Counted from the stretch's first letter, positions 1 through 11,633 are shown. The stretch is DNA of 64,000 bases from Dactylellina haptotyla (GCA_031310005.1 CM062381.1:4092001-4156000), one strand, 5' to 3'. A program made the numbers and translations. Notes: generated by a model from the sequence alone, not told the origin.

Positions 1-213
1 AGCTTGAGCGCAGCAAAGCGACCACGGGTTGATCCTTCTACTCCTGCATTATTTTCACCACCAGAAGATGGCGTTTACGGCGAATATTTTGGGGCGGCTG
101 CTGTTGATGGGGACGATGATGGGAAGAAGAAAGATGGTGTAGATAAGGGTTGGGAGAGTAATGATTTGCCGACGATGTTCATTCCGCCAACAGGGATACC
201 GCCTGGGGCGTGA
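1..213 (+). CDS. 3' end of an unidentified gene (partial, left edge)
   Basis: An open frame enters from the left edge and stops at 211-213, giving a C-terminal tail of about 70 residues. It contains a basic patch (AAKRPRVDP) that resembles a nuclear localisation signal, an Asp/Lys-rich stretch (DGDDDGKKKDG), and ends in a Pro/Gly-rich tail (IPPTGIPPGA). The codon at position 4 is TTG and is not a credible start, so the real start lies outside the window. The composition resembles the disordered tails of fungal nuclear regulators, but no domain is visible and the family cannot be named. Confidence 0.5.
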   Translation, partial: SLSAAKRPRVDPSTPALFSPPEDGVYGEYFGAAAVDGDDDGKKKDGVDKGWESNDLPTMFIPPTGIPPGA

Positions 214-1388
214 TTGAACTCTTGTTGTTGTGAAGGGGTCTCCTACTGTTTTGGTTCCTTTTCCTTTTGTCACATTATTGGGGCTTTCTGGAATTTTGTC
301 TTTTTTCTTGATACTACTACTTTTTCTCTTTTTCTTATTGGGTGGGGGAACTTCTTTTTGGAAAACTCGGTGTTGGATATTTCTTATTTACATTTTCAGT
401 TTTTTATTTCTCTTAGGATTTCTTTTCAAGTTACCTCCTTTGCTTACTCTTGCCCCTTATATTTCTTTTAAAGCATGGTTTTTGAGAAAGACTTTTGGTT
501 TTTTGAAGGATCGCTCCTTGTGTGAAAATACGACTATCTCCTTATACTGGCAGTTTATCGCTCGTCATCTTTTTTTTTGGTTTTGCTTCGTGATATCCCC
601 TCCAGTTATGCGTTTTGAAAACTGCTTTCTATCTGTGACAATATACTCTACTTTTCTATATTAAACACACAATATTCAATTTTGGTGACCTAAATAGGCA
701 TTTCAACCACTCAATACTAGCACACCTTCGCCTTCTAGAGTTCTCGTAAATAAATTCACAATATATGAAATCACGAATCCATGGACGGGTGTTTAAACCT
801 GGCCCACCGAGAGCTTAGCCTCTTTTGAACGTAATATATCGGGATTGACTAGAAATAACCACGGATCGTTAAACTGCCGAGCTTCTGTTAGAAGGGAAGC
901 CCGATATCCGGTACCGAAAGTGCATCGGTCGATTTTAACCGGATATTTGCCATACATCCATGAACGGGATGATTGCAACCGAATTAAACGACGGCGTGGG
1001 AGCTTGCTAAACCCGAATTTTCGCCTAGTTGGATCCACCGCGTTCGAATATATATTAAGGTCTATCATGTTGTTACACTTCCAAGATATTTATATTACGA
1101 ATCTGCGGATCTTGATGACTGCTAACGGGATAATTTTGAGGAAAACGGATTGAATTTTTACTTGGCGTCACGCAACATAGGTTGGTGGAACTCTTCCACC
1201 AATCGGTACCGGTGGAGGTTAGATCGGTGAAATATTTAAGCTATATATGTTGTCGTTAGGAAGCGGGTATATAAGGAGCTTAGATATTATACATTAGGTT
1301 ATTGAAGATTCCATACGTATTTCATCCATTCCCGTAGGCTATTTATCTTAGGGAAATCGTAGCTAATACGCTACTACGAATCGCGGAA
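214..1388. other. Intergenic region, no supported gene
   Basis: The first ~450 bases are strongly T-rich, as expected for the 3' flank of the left-edge gene. A hydrophobic open frame there (230-664) is a by-product of this T-richness. From about 840 to 1150 both strands stay open without recognisable protein features. The distal part serves as promoter of the glycoside hydrolase gene. Confidence 0.5.
1268..1274 (+). promoter_or_regulatory. TATA box of the glycoside hydrolase gene
   Basis: TATATAA lies 115 bp upstream of the ATG at 1389. The same element recurs at similar distances before several other genes in the window. Confidence 0.45.
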
Positions 1389-3713
1389 ATGAAGGAAATC
1401 GTAGCTTTTATTCTCTTGTTTCACTCGGGACGGGTGCTGGGAGCTTTGGATCCCAGTGCTATTACCCAACAGTACTTTGGAAATGATGCGCCGTGGTATA
1501 AAGAGCGCATTCCTCTTTTTGAGACCAGTGATACCGATATCACAAAGGTCTACTATTATCGCTGGAATATCTTCAGAGCACACCAGCGCGACTTAGGTGC
1601 CAATGGCTATATCTCTACCGAATTTCTCGATAATGTTGGCTGGCAGACGAATCCTTGGGCTACTATCAATGATGCGACTGGCTTTCATCTTAATGAAGGC
1701 AGATGGTGCCGCGATCGCCGGTTTAAAGAGGACTATGCGACGTTCATGTACAGCTCCAATAGTAACACTCGCCAGTATTCGGAGAACATGGCTGATGGGG
1801 TATACAAAGGGTTCTTGGTTGATGGTGATCTGACTTCTGCGGCGAACAGATTAAGTTCGATGCAGACGGTATGGAACGCTTGGGCGGATTGTCTTGATAC
1901 TTCCAAGGGACTCTATTATGTTGAACCCTTGAGGGATGCGACGGAGTATACGATCTCGAGTATTGATGCCACTGGTGGCGCGGATGGGTTCACCGGAGGG
2001 TGGGCGTTCAGACCAACCATCAACAGTTATCAAATCGCCAATGCGAGAGCTATCGCCGCACTTGCTTCATTGAAGGGTGGTATGCAGAGTACTGTTGACA
2101 CATTTACGGCCAAGGCAGCGGCAATCAAGACCGCCTTCCAGAATAACATGTGGAATAGCACCTATCAGCATTTCATCGACCGGCATCAGAGCACAACTAC
2201 TTATGTCAAGTATTGGGATTTCATCAGAGGTCGTGAGTTGGCTGGTTATGTCCCATGGGCACATGACGTACCCGATGATACTTCGACGTACGCGCAGGCT
2301 TGGAAGCATATTCTCGACTCTAGCCGGCTTGCTGGGCCGTATGGACTAAGGACCGTCGAGCCGAGTTATCAATATTACATGCGGCAGTACCGATACGAAG
2401 GGTCCAATCCGGAATGTCAGTGGAACGGTCCCGTTTGGCCGTACCAAACCAGCCAGGTGCTTACCGGTCTTGCGAACCTTCTCGATCATTATCCTAACCG
2501 TGGGAGCGTTATTACGAAAACGGACTATACACGTTTGTTGCTGCAGTATGCCAAGTTACATTATAATCCTAAGCGGAGCTACCAGCTCGATCTCCAAGAG
2601 GATTACGATCCTGCGACAGGTGCTCCTATTGTGGGACTTACTCGTTCGCCTCATTATTTCCATTCGGCGTATATCGATAACGTGCTGACGGGATTTGTGG
2701 GAATCCGACCTCGTTCTGATAACGTGCTCGAGGTTAACCCGCTTGCTGATCCGGCGTCGATTTCCTGGTTCCGAGCCGACAGGATCATCTATCACGGTCT
2801 GGAGATTGCAGTACAATGGGACTCGACGGGTTCGAAATACGGTAACGGTGCGGGTCTTCGCGTTGAAGTTGACGGAGCCGTTGTAGCAACTTCGTCGACT
2901 CTAACCCGGCTGACTGTGAATATCAGTGGGAAGTCAGCGCCAGCTATCACCCGCCCGATTGCAAAATCTATCCAATTGCAGGCGGATACCGCTTATCCCA
3001 AGGGTTCGGTGTCCGTTAGTGGTGCGGATGTAAATCGAGTTCATGATGCTATCGACGGGCGTATCTGGTTCTTCCCTGAAACTGAAGTTACGAACGGATG
3101 GGATAGTCCCGCTGGTGGGAGTGAAGTCTGGTATCAGATTGATTTTGGATCCTCGACCGCTACAAGAAGTGCTGAGATCGCCTTCTTTTCGAATAGTGGC
3201 CAAGGATTCGATGTCCCGTCCAGCTATAGAATACAAGTTAACAGCGGGAGTTGGAAGGATGTCAGTAGCCCTGTATACGCGAGCGCGGTGGCGAACGGAA
3301 TCACGAGGGCCTCGTGGACCTCTGTGAGTGTCAATCAGATCAGGATTGCGTTTACGCCAAAGTCGGGAATGAAGGTGCGCCTTGTGGAGTTCAAAGTCTT
3401 CTCGGACTTGGTCAGTGACCCTGTGACTACGACGACAACAAGGACTACCACTACTACCACCACTACTATGAGAACAACAACGGCGACTACATTGAGTACT
3501 ACTACTTCATCGAGGACAACTACGACTTCTTCGAGGACTACAACTACAGCTACAACCACTAGTACTACTACCACTACAACCACAGCAGGAACTGGCGGAT
3601 GTACCGCTGCGCAGTGGTATCAGTGCGGCGGCATTGGTTGGACGGGATGTACTGTCTGTGCTGTTGGATATACTTGTACATATAGTAACGATTGGTACTC
3701 ACAGTGTTTGTGA
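1389..3713 (+). CDS. Secreted (alpha/alpha)6-type glycoside hydrolase with CBM-like and CBM1 domains
   Basis: A 774-residue protein encoded by one uninterrupted exon. Residues 1-18 are a signal peptide. Residues ~30-510 resemble the six-hairpin MGH1/GH63-like glycosidase fold; the [17 protein letters not shown] segment near 344-360 matches the G-P-[VI]-W-P signature that carries a catalytic position in GH63-type enzymes (family knowledge). Residues ~525-672 look like a discoidin/F5-8C-type carbohydrate-binding module. They are followed by a Thr-rich, probably O-glycosylated linker (~677-734). A fungal CBM1 cellulose-binding domain (736-774: QWYQCGG, three Cys pairs, exposed aromatics) closes the protein. 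It most likely acts outside the cell on plant or fungal wall glycans while tethered to cellulose. The exact substrate and GH family number cannot be assigned from sequence alone. Confidence 0.85.
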   Translation: MKEIVAFILLFHSGRVLGALDPSAITQQYFGNDAPWYKERIPLFETSDTDITKVYYYRWNIFRAHQRDLGANGYISTEFLDNVGWQTNPWATINDATGFHLNEGRWCRDRRFKEDYATFMYSSNSNTRQYSENMADGVYKGFLVDGDLTSAANRLSSMQTVWNAWADCLDTSKGLYYVEPLRDATEYTISSIDATGGADGFTGGWAFRPTINSYQIANARAIAALASLKGGMQSTVDTFTAKAAAIKTAFQNNMWNSTYQHFIDRHQSTTTYVKYWDFIRGRELAGYVPWAHDVPDDTSTYAQAWKHILDSSRLAGPYGLRTVEPSYQYYMRQYRYEGSNPECQWNGPVWPYQTSQVLTGLANLLDHYPNRGSVITKTDYTRLLLQYAKLHYNPKRSYQLDLQEDYDPATGAPIVGLTRSPHYFHSAYIDNVLTGFVGIRPRSDNVLEVNPLADPASISWFRADRIIYHGLEIAVQWDSTGSKYGNGAGLRVEVDGAVVATSSTLTRLTVNISGKSAPAITRPIAKSIQLQADTAYPKGSVSVSGADVNRVHDAIDGRIWFFPETEVTNGWDSPAGGSEVWYQIDFGSSTATRSAEIAFFSNSGQGFDVPSSYRIQVNSGSWKDVSSPVYASAVANGITRASWTSVSVNQIRIAFTPKSGMKVRLVEFKVFSDLVSDPVTTTTTRTTTTTTTTMRTTTATTLSTTTSSRTTTTSSRTTTTATTTSTTTTTTTAGTGGCTAAQWYQCGGIGWTGCTVCAVGYTCTYSNDWYSQCL
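3420..3592 (+). repeat. ACA/ACT-rich tandem tract coding a poly-Thr linker
   Basis: The tract is degenerate ACN repeats inside the glycoside hydrolase gene and encodes almost pure Thr with occasional Arg and Ser. Such linkers separate catalytic modules from CBM1 in fungal secreted enzymes. Its antisense strand gives a spurious poly-Val frame. Confidence 0.7.
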
Positions 3714-4956
3714 TTTCTGGAATATCAGCATAGCTGCTAGGAAATAAAATTTAAAGAATCTTCGGGAATAGAATTCAAATAAGTTCGCAAATCTAAGGTG
3801 GGTAAAAACGGAACCATCTGAGAGTAGTTATATGATTGTAAACGTAAAAAATATTGAAATTGTTAAATCTATGAGATCACGATTGTAGTTCGATAAGCGG
3901 ACACGGGTCCGGAATGATTGCTGCAGCTTATCTTTGCGCTGGGCGATGATAATATCGATGATGTCTCTCAGAGTCTAGAAATAGAGTCATTTAAATCGAT
4001 CTCTCATTTACAATGCAGGCTTCGGAGTTGTTGCTGGATCTTGGGCACAAGACCGCAAGACCGTATTTCTTCAAGCATTGCTGTCACTGTCAGGACTTTC
4101 GGAAGCGCCCAGATTCACCTCGTCACCGTACGTGTCGGTTTATATAAATGGTGTAGGCTAATACGGAAGATACTCAATTGTTTGTCACTATATTAATGGC
4201 GAGCTTCTGACAAAGATTTGTTCTGAGTCTCTTTAGCAAAAAATAATATCAAGGCGATGAAGTTTGAAAAAACACAGATGCATCGATGTGTTGTTTTACT
4301 TGATATGAGACGGAGGGTTTGCACGAACTCTAGAATTACAACATGCAACAGGACTCTAGAATGGCGCTTGGAGCCTCAGGATTTCCATGTTCAGGGACCC
4401 CATATCGGGAGTGTTGCTTCATATGCTCTAAATTTTTGCACCGCAGAACCGGCTTATCAGTATGCAGTATCGAACGACGGGAAGGAGATTGTATCGGCTA
4501 CATGATCAAAAGAACCCCTCAGCGTAACCGATACCGGCACATTGTGCCGGTGACTTCCAACGCGATGTGTTTATTAAGTCTTGCCGGCTTGCGTCGGTGC
4601 GGCTGAAGGTGCCAGGGTCCAGACTAAATTAAAACGCCACCGGCGCACCAAGATATTGGCACAAAGCTTGAACTGGCCAAGCAGGAGGGGGCACGGGAGC
4701 ATTTGATGTTTCAATGTCTCAAAAAATCGAAGGATTATACTTTTTTTGTTCATGCAAGACCGCGCGGAAGGGGAGAAGGGGAGGCTAAAAACTGCGGGAT
4801 CAGATCACTATATAACCCGCTCGGTGCCACTTTTTTATTCTCTTTTTGGGAGATGAAGGCGACGAGTGAATTCGAAATTATTTCAGCGGACGACAATTTT
4901 TGATGCTACCGACTCCGACTTGCGTGGTGATTTGATCAACTGAAGATTGAAATGCA
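3714..4956. other. Intergenic region with a short repeat shared with 6.4 kb
   Basis: No gene is supported. The 21-base stretch at 4663-4683 recurs at 6444-6464 with one mismatch, suggesting that the promoter of the next gene was duplicated together with a now decayed copy. A TATATAA at 4809-4815 precedes the next start by 142 bp. Confidence 0.4.
4809..4815 (+). promoter_or_regulatory. TATA box of the Ser-rich membrane protein gene
   Basis: TATATAA lies 142 bp upstream of the ATG at 4957. Confidence 0.4.
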
Positions 4957-6208
4957 ATGGCGGAAAGAGGTGCCCACTGGAACAACCACCCTCAGCCAGC
5001 GAACAATACATATGGAAGGTCTGTCGGCGGGATAGAAGATTTACACCCAGCAACCGGAATTACAGGGGTTTACGACGAAAAGGGAACAGGGAGAAAAATA
5101 TGCGGGCTTCCTCGAAAATGGTTTTTTATCATACTATCCGCGGTGGTAATACTCGTGATAGTCGCCCTTGCGACGGGTTTGGGCGTCGCTTTGAGCAAGA
5201 AGGGTAATTCCAACCAGCCATCGGGATCGGGATCGCAGGACTTGTCTGGTACTGGTAGGCTACATTCCGCCCACATCTTTGCGTATCCGGTTGGCTAAAA
5301 ATATTGGTCTAGGTGGTTCGTCGTCGTCCTTGTCGTCGTCGTCGATACCATCTAGTTCGAGTGGAATAGGTTCTCAAAGTTCTCCATCAAATAAACAAAC
5401 TTCTGCGAACTCCGGTTCGTCCAGTAAAGTAGCGTCCGAAGCGTCGAAGCCCACCTCCAATGCCCCCAACCAAACGACGAATTCACCCCAATCGACCACG
5501 AGCACACCTGAGACTACATCGAGTGCTGCCCCGGCCAACCCCAATGGTCTGGACGCTTTCCAAATATCAACCGGCCGACACTCATTTACCTTCACCAGCG
5601 CCTCTACAGTTGGCAATATTCAACTATGTGCGTATATTAGTGCCAATATAGAGGCGGCTGCGACAGTCATTTTTGTCACTTTCGCCGGGGATGTTAAAGA
5701 TTCGTACACCGCCTTTTACAACGTCGGTGCCATCACAGGAACTCAATTTACGGCCACCGGAACTCCAACACAAGCTAGCACCGCTACCGCAGCGACTTCG
5801 ACGGCTTGGTATTTCCCGCCACCGAATTATGACTACCACTTTGGAGGCGACCTGAACTCGGGACTTACAGGCTCCGGCTGCGGGATGGTCTTAGAGAGTT
5901 CGTTTGAAATCACAGAAGCCGGAGATGTCGCTTTTTCATCGTATGTTTCCCAAGTATCCGACTATTACTGCAGTACTGGTAAAGATGATGAATACTAATC
6001 TATAATCTTATATTTAGATTGTCTACGGTAAAAGACCAAACTTGTACAGTTTTTGTGTCACCATTTTCTGCAGGCGACTTTTGTCAATATTGTAAGTCTA
6101 CTTTCTCGCGAGTTTCTGGTATACGATTGAGTTTTATTAATCTTGCCACTAGATTTCTACGGAACTGATACGGCACCAGGGGCGGGTAATTTCCCTGGGG
6201 TTTCGTAG
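4957..6208 (+). CDS. Single-pass membrane protein with Ser/Thr-rich stalk, unknown ectodomain
   Basis: Exons 4957-5254, 5313-5940, 6018-6091 and 6153-6208 join in frame to give 351 residues. The introns begin GTAGGC, GTATGT and GTAAGT and end in AG; the second has a TACTAAT branch site. Residues 1-54 are hydrophilic and probably cytosolic. Residues 55-78 form one transmembrane helix (WFFIILSAVVILVIV...). Then comes a ~90-residue Ser/Thr/Pro stalk and a C-terminal domain with scattered Cys, ending in YFYGTDTAPGAGNFPGVS. There is no N-terminal signal peptide, so a type II orientation with the stalk outside the cell is inferred. The shape recalls fungal wall sensors and surface adhesins, but no WSC or other named domain is visible. 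A decayed TM segment of similar type lies at 6869-6963. Confidence 0.75.
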
Positions 6209-6868
6209 CGAAAATGGTTGAGTAATTTTGAGAAATGGCCCAGTTTGGTTCTTCATTCTTTAGCGTGTCTTCATATTACAAGATTTCTTTAATGAATTGT
6301 ACGATCTCTAGTCGAAGCGATGATTCGTAAATAGTAGTGAATAAAACCCATCGAATTTCGTAAAACTCTGTCCCCAATTCGCTGATACAACTGGTTGAAC
6401 CGCATGTCAATCGCACAGTGTGTTAGACCCTGCGCCCGACAAGAAAGCTTGAATTGGCCAAGCATCTGCGCTCCCGCTAACGAGATTTCTCCACTATGGT
6501 ATTGACAGGGTCCTGCGTCCAGGGGGGTAGAAATTTGTAATATTATTTTAGAGCTCTTGGATGATTAGGCAAGGAAGGCTAGAAACCGAAGGATCAGAAA
6601 TTACAAAAAAAAACGAACGTATTATCTCGCCATCAACATTTTGTATTGCAGTGCAGATACAGGGCTCCTGTTCAAATGCTTACGAGACCACTATCTCTAG
6701 GTAATATTCCCAGATAAGTCTAGATGTATTATTGCGCAATTGAGCGCGAAAAGCCGCCTCAAGTTGCAGATGTTTACTCGGGGACCGCTGATATCCATGC
6801 GATAGAAGATCGCCGGTTCAGAGTTGGCAATGAAAGGGAAACAAAATAATAATAAAAAGGTCTGTATC

Positions 6869-6963
6869 AGGCGCAAGGTTTTAATAGTTATAGCTTGCTT
6901 GTTTGTCTTTTTGTTAATCTTAGGACCAGGTGTTGGACTTGGAGAGGAATGGCAACAATCGTG
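6869..6963 (+). pseudogene. Relic of a membrane-protein N-terminal exon
   Basis: The frame reads RRKVLIVIACLFVFLLILGP followed by GVGLG, then stops. This matches the layout basic residues, transmembrane helix, then G-L-G found at residues 51-77 of the protein encoded from 4957. In-frame stop codons precede it. Together with the shared 21-base stretch about 400 bp upstream, it suggests a decayed tandem copy of that gene. Confidence 0.35.
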
Positions 6964-7769
6964 ACAATTCGAAGGACGCGCAATGTTAACCAATCTCTAC
7001 GTTAAGAAATACCACCAGCAGGTGAAATTGTCTTCGTTAATTAAATAATTCCAAAAATATATCGCTTTAGTTCAGGGTGTTTTAGGAGAAATAGCGTCCA
7101 CAGGAGCTACCCAGGCTTCAATGAGAACTCGACATTATCAGTCTCAGATGATGGGAGGCTGACTAATTTGCCTGCCACAGAAGAAAAAGAGTGATGCCGA
7201 CAGCTACTGCGTTCCAAGTTTCAAACCGGGGTGTACTAGCTCAGCTTTTCGTGCTGTCCACAAGCGGTTCGCCAAGTCTATGCCAGCACTACGATGGGGC
7301 GGTCGATAGACTGACAGTCATGCTGGCCAACGCGATCTTATTGAGAACCCTCCAGAATCTTACACAGTGTTCTATGCTCTAAATTTTATTTCTACCTCGA
7401 CAACCATTATAGCGATTGGGATACCTATGTCTATAATAAAAATGGGTACCGCTGTTAATGAACTAAGACTAGTAATATGTACAGGAAATGCGTATTTATT
7501 TCTGACCATAATACTAAAACCTGCTTCTAGAATTCTTTCGTAGTTTGGGCTGTAATTTTAATTATTTTTGTTTTCATGGTGTATATCGAGGATGCACGAA
7601 GAAGCTGTGGCGTCCACGAGTGTACGTATATAACACCACAATGAAATCGTTATTCAAGGAGTGGACAAAATAACTAATGCTGTAGTATCGTCTTACTTGG
7701 TCTCGTTTCCCGTTTGTACAGCTGTCATTCGATGCATTCACTATGCACAGGATTGCGGCAGGCAGCATG

Positions 7770-7776
7770 TATATAA
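7770..7776 (+). promoter_or_regulatory. TATA box of the lectin-like gene
   Basis: TATATAA lies 172 bp upstream of the proposed ATG at 7948. Confidence 0.35.
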
Positions 7777-7947
7777 CGAACCACCAACCCACCCCACCTC
7801 TTAGAAACTAACCCCGCCTCTCCCGCCACTGTCAATAGCCAGCGTCCGATACATTGATCAAAACAATAATTACTCTTCTTTGTAGAACCCCAAAGCTGAA
7901 AAATAACCCCTTTTAGAGGATATTGCTCCTTGGCCGATTTCCTCGAT

Positions 7948-9605
7948 ATGCATACCTCGAATATAGACGGAAGTGTTGAATTAGTGGCGGCGGGGCTTTC
8001 AAACATCGAGCTAGGGCCTGAGGCGACGAAACAGCTAGTGAAAGCGGTCGGAGCCGGAAGCGGGCTCCCACCAGAAGCTGGAGAAGTTTTGTTACGGGAC
8101 CCCAAGCTCGCGAAACTAGCACTGGAACAGAATTGGGGCGATCTGTTGAGTTACGTTTTGAAGGACCCGGAGCTAGCTGACCAGCTTAGGCTACAGTTGC
8201 ATGGATGGCTTCGATCACGACTCCCTGCTTCCATCTACGGGCCCGTTGCTGGGATCATTGCCCGTTTCGACCCCGGCGTTGTCGGATTGCTGGGTCGGGA
8301 CGCTTCCGCAGCTGAAGGCCGCGCGATTGCAGCTTGTGCGACGTTGCCTAGCAAGCGTCAACACATTTTCTTCCAAGGCCCCGCTGGAGGGATTCGGCAC
8401 ATCAAATACGAACCGGGTATCGATAAATATATCGTTGGGGCGGAATCCAGCGGGCTGATTCTTGCGGATAATGCAAAATCGGGTACGCCGCTCGCTGTGC
8501 TTGGATATGAAGCGCCAGACGCGTGTAACGAGGTAAAAACCACCCTTAGCAGGTTCTCAAGATTTATATTTACACTCTCTTATAATTAGGTTGTTCGCCT
8601 CTTTTATCTGAATAACCAGAATTTCATTCGAAGTATATTCCCACCACATTTGGATTTTTCTGTTCGAAACACTAACATAGTTTTGGTAATTAAGGTATTA
8701 TCCATGACGGGAAGTGGTGGACCACAGACACCGAATTCAATAAGACTTTAATCAAGGTCCATCCAAATTCCAAGATTGCGGTGACGATGAACTATTACCA
8801 AAATATCCTCCACTTGTACTACCAAACAGAAGACTGCGGAGTGAGGGAACATATATACACTCTTGCACACGGATGGGTGTATCGAGATCTCGTCGGTGTC
8901 GACGGTGGTACCGGATTCGTTGATGCCGCTAGTGTTGGCACATCCATTACCGCCATGAGATTTCCAGACAGGGATGAACTAAATGTCTTCTACCAAGATG
9001 GTTCTTACAACATTCGACGATTCATTAACCGCGGCAACGAGAAATGGGCGGAAGGTACGCAAGCATTTGCCATCCAATTTATATTTGGGGATATCATATA
9101 TCTAAAGCTCAAAAAACATGCTAACTGACACATCCTAGTTGGGCGTATCCCGGCAACCCATCCACAGTGTTGGTTCGCGGCAGTGCCGCGTCAGGGGGCT
9201 AGTGTGCTACGAGTTGTTACGCCTGGTGCGCTGGTAAAGTTAAAAGTAACAGAATTCGTGTGGACCGAAAAAAGCGACCCGGACTCGTCCCGTGCTCTTG
9301 CAATGGATGACATGCCGTATAGCAATATTGGTCTCCTTTCCCTCCTGGGATTCGAGGAGAAAAATATCAAATCGTTCTATCAGGGCGACTTCACCGACCT
9401 TTTATTCGTGGAGATATCCAAAGGGGCCAAGTCCGGCGTGGCTCAAATACAGATCAGTGAAGAATTGGATGAAGCTGCTCGGCAGTTCCTTGCTTTCTGT
9501 TTAGTAGTCCTGTTGGTGGGCATTTTCTTCTTTCTTATAACACAATGGAAGCTGTTACTCATGGTGCTCATTACGGTGATCAAGAATGTTCCAGTTAACA
9601 AATAA
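7948..9605 (+). CDS. Lectin-like beta-propeller protein with C-terminal membrane anchor
   Basis: Exons 7948-8532, 8590-8632, 8695-9054 and 9139-9605 join in frame to 484 residues; exon 2 is only 43 bases. The frame is open back to 7900, but 7948 is the first ATG. Residues 1 to ~125 are mostly helical. The middle holds repeated blade-like units (VVRLFYLNNQNFIRSIIHDG, ILHLYYQTEDCGVREHIYTL, ELNVFYQDGSYNIRRFI) typical of fungal fucose-specific-lectin-type propellers. There, Y-x-N/D-x-x-x-I-R strands recur and Trp/Arg bind sugar. The last ~40 residues are strongly hydrophobic (FLAFCLVVLLVGIFFFLI) and end in a short basic tail, which indicates a tail-anchored or C-terminally anchored protein. It sits next to the NLR cluster. 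Sugar binding is inferred, not shown, and only some blades are recognisable. Confidence 0.7.
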
Positions 9606-10122
9606 CAGGCCCAAAATATCATATCGCGAAAATGAAGGAATCTTGGCTACCTGATCGATCTTCCTTGCCTTTATAGGTTACGCAGCTATTCTGCCACTTT
9701 AAGTTCTTTATTGAAGCGTTTTAGTTCCAAGACTGTCTTAGCTTACGCACAATTCAATCATCAATTGTATCGGGTGAATTGGAGGTGTTAAATCATCCGC
9801 TGCATCCTTGTAGTCGCAATGAGACCTGCATTGAACAAATGTTCTTGAATCCTAGCTAGAAAGTTTGTCGGTACATGCAAAGTAGAAGGTGGGATGCGTG
9901 GCGGCTTAGTAAATGACTATCAGGAGCAGATGGTGTCTTCTCCTCCTGCATGTTTGAGGTAAACGTGTTATGCCAACATTTACTAGTCTTCTTCACGGAT
10001 ATATAAATGCTTTACCTGCCTGCTTTGCTGTGCAGCGGGGTTTTCACCTTCACAATTACCCCACTTTTCGGAAACCTACCTGCATAGCAACATAGCTTCG
10101 GCTCATAGATACGAAAACAAAA
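9606..10122. other. Intergenic promoter region
   Basis: No gene is seen. A TATATAAA lies near the 3' end, ahead of the retropepsin-like gene. Confidence 0.5.
10000..10007 (+). promoter_or_regulatory. TATA box of the retropepsin-like gene
   Basis: TATATAAA lies 116 bp upstream of the ATG at 10123. Confidence 0.45.
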
Positions 10123-11496
10123 ATGAAGAATAAGATCTCCCTATATGATTCCCTTTTTTGCCTTTCCTATCAGCTCGGTCCCTCCGAGGAGACTTTCGAA
10201 CAAGAGGAGGAGGGCTTTAGAAAACTTGCGGAGTTGGTGGCGGCTATCAGTCGGGTATTTTCAGACTCCGAACATGAGGTAGCTATAGAGTGCTCAATCC
10301 AATCCATACCTTAGCTAGGGAAAACTTGAAACGCGCAGACGTGGCCTTGATCCAGATATCTAATCCGTATTTTACAGCTCACGAACGAATTTGAACAAGA
10401 AAGCACACGGCTCACTCAATTTTACCAAATTCTCTTTAATGATCAGCTTGGGCTTGGATCGCCTTTATACCGGCTAATTAACAAGGCTGGCCTCGTTGTC
10501 ATCCTAGGCATAAGTCGTCTCCAATGGGACAAAATAGTAGGCACTTTGCGGGCTACTGCTAGCGCACAGGAGCCGCAGCATGGCGAAGCTCTCGAGTTCA
10601 TGAACGAGGATGGGTCAAGGATTCTATCCAAGAACGACGAAGAACTTCTTGAGCGCAGATATGAGTCGACACTTCTTTCTGTGTTATCCGACTTGAATCA
10701 AGCCATCAAAGATACTTTAAGACAGTATCTGCCGCGTTTAGAATTATTTTGCAATCTCGATATCCTCGAGCGTTTCAAGAAGAACCCCGCCGCAATTGGG
10801 CTCGGTCTTGATGAAGATGCAATGCTGCGGGAGAGGAATGTTCGGAAACGTGTGAGTTTATTCCTACCTACATCGCTGTTGAGGCTAGAAACTGATAGGT
10901 TACTCTGTATTTCACTGGGTTTATAGCCTGATATGTTTACGCCTGAGGCCATCGCGAGATTTAATGATGACACGGACGATTATGAGTGTCAGAAGTGCTC
11001 CGGGCAAGCTCACATTGCCGAGAATGAAGAGGAAGAAATGGAGGTTGTCTCCGGAAAGATCGATGAGTCTGCTAGTGACTTTCTAACTTTCCCGGGGAAA
11101 ATGGGCGGCATTTCCATACAACCGTTAATTGATACCGGGGGAGGCTGCAATCTTGTCAAGGCAGAGTGGCTGAGAGATAATAATATCTCCTTGAATCCCA
11201 GCCCAACAGATTTCCAAACTCTTCTCTTAGCTAATGGCTCAACCTCGGAGAAATGTCCATGTATCAAAGTAAGGTGGAGTTTCGATGGTAGGAACAAACT
11301 TTGGACTGATGTGGAGTTTGTGGTTGTTGAGGGGTACAAATACGATGCATTAATTGGCTTGCCGTTTTTAAAGCACACAGAAACTATCCACAATAGTCAA
11401 GGCAGACTTGTTTTCCCTGAATTCAAAGGACTACCTGCTCCGAAGGGGCCCATCCCGCTTTATGAGTTTGGTGTTAAGTCTCGAACAGGAAGGTGA
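10123..11496 (+). CDS. Retropepsin-like aspartic protease domain protein
   Basis: Exons 10123-10278, 10378-10851 and 10927-11496 join at phase 0 to 399 residues; the introns start GTAGCT and GTGAGT. Residues 1-210 are mostly helical with acidic stretches and no recognised domain. A CQKC pair follows near 230. Residues ~260-375 carry the hallmarks of a retroviral-type pepsin monomer: PLIDTGGGCNLV (catalytic Asp279-Thr-Gly) and the closing ALIGLPFL strand (351-358). No reverse transcriptase, integrase or LTR flanks it, so it looks like a domesticated single-domain protease rather than a retroelement. The gene is convergent with the NLR, with 137 bp between stop codons. An active enzyme would need to dimerise. 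Its role beside the NLR is unknown. Confidence 0.7.
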
Positions 11497-11633
11497 TTAA
11501 TCGAGCCACCTTTCCTGAGATGCGTTTTCCTATTGGATTTATATCTTTTGGGAATTCTTTTAAGGAAGATTCTAACTATAATTCCTTTTTCAAGATCAAC
11601 AATCTGTTTCCAAAATTTCCTGTATATAGTTAA

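Larger units (their letters stand above)
6209..7947. other. Intergenic region with decayed fragments
   Basis: This 1.7 kb stretch holds the repeat copy at 6444-6464 and a short membrane-helix relic at 6869-6963. The rest shows only short broken frames. The last ~200 bases form the promoter of the lectin-like gene, with TATATAA at 7770-7776. Confidence 0.4.

Noticed and set aside
230-664. 144-residue hydrophobic plus-strand protein
   Set aside because: It comes from a T-rich 3' flank; the hydrophobicity follows from base composition and there is no loop structure or other support.
3335-3583. Minus-strand poly-Val protein
   Set aside because: It is the antisense reading of the poly-Thr linker of the glycoside hydrolase.
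10123-11496. LTR retrotransposon gag-pol fragment
   Set aside because: Only a retropepsin-like domain is present in a spliced gene; no LTRs, reverse transcriptase, RNase H or integrase are visible nearby.
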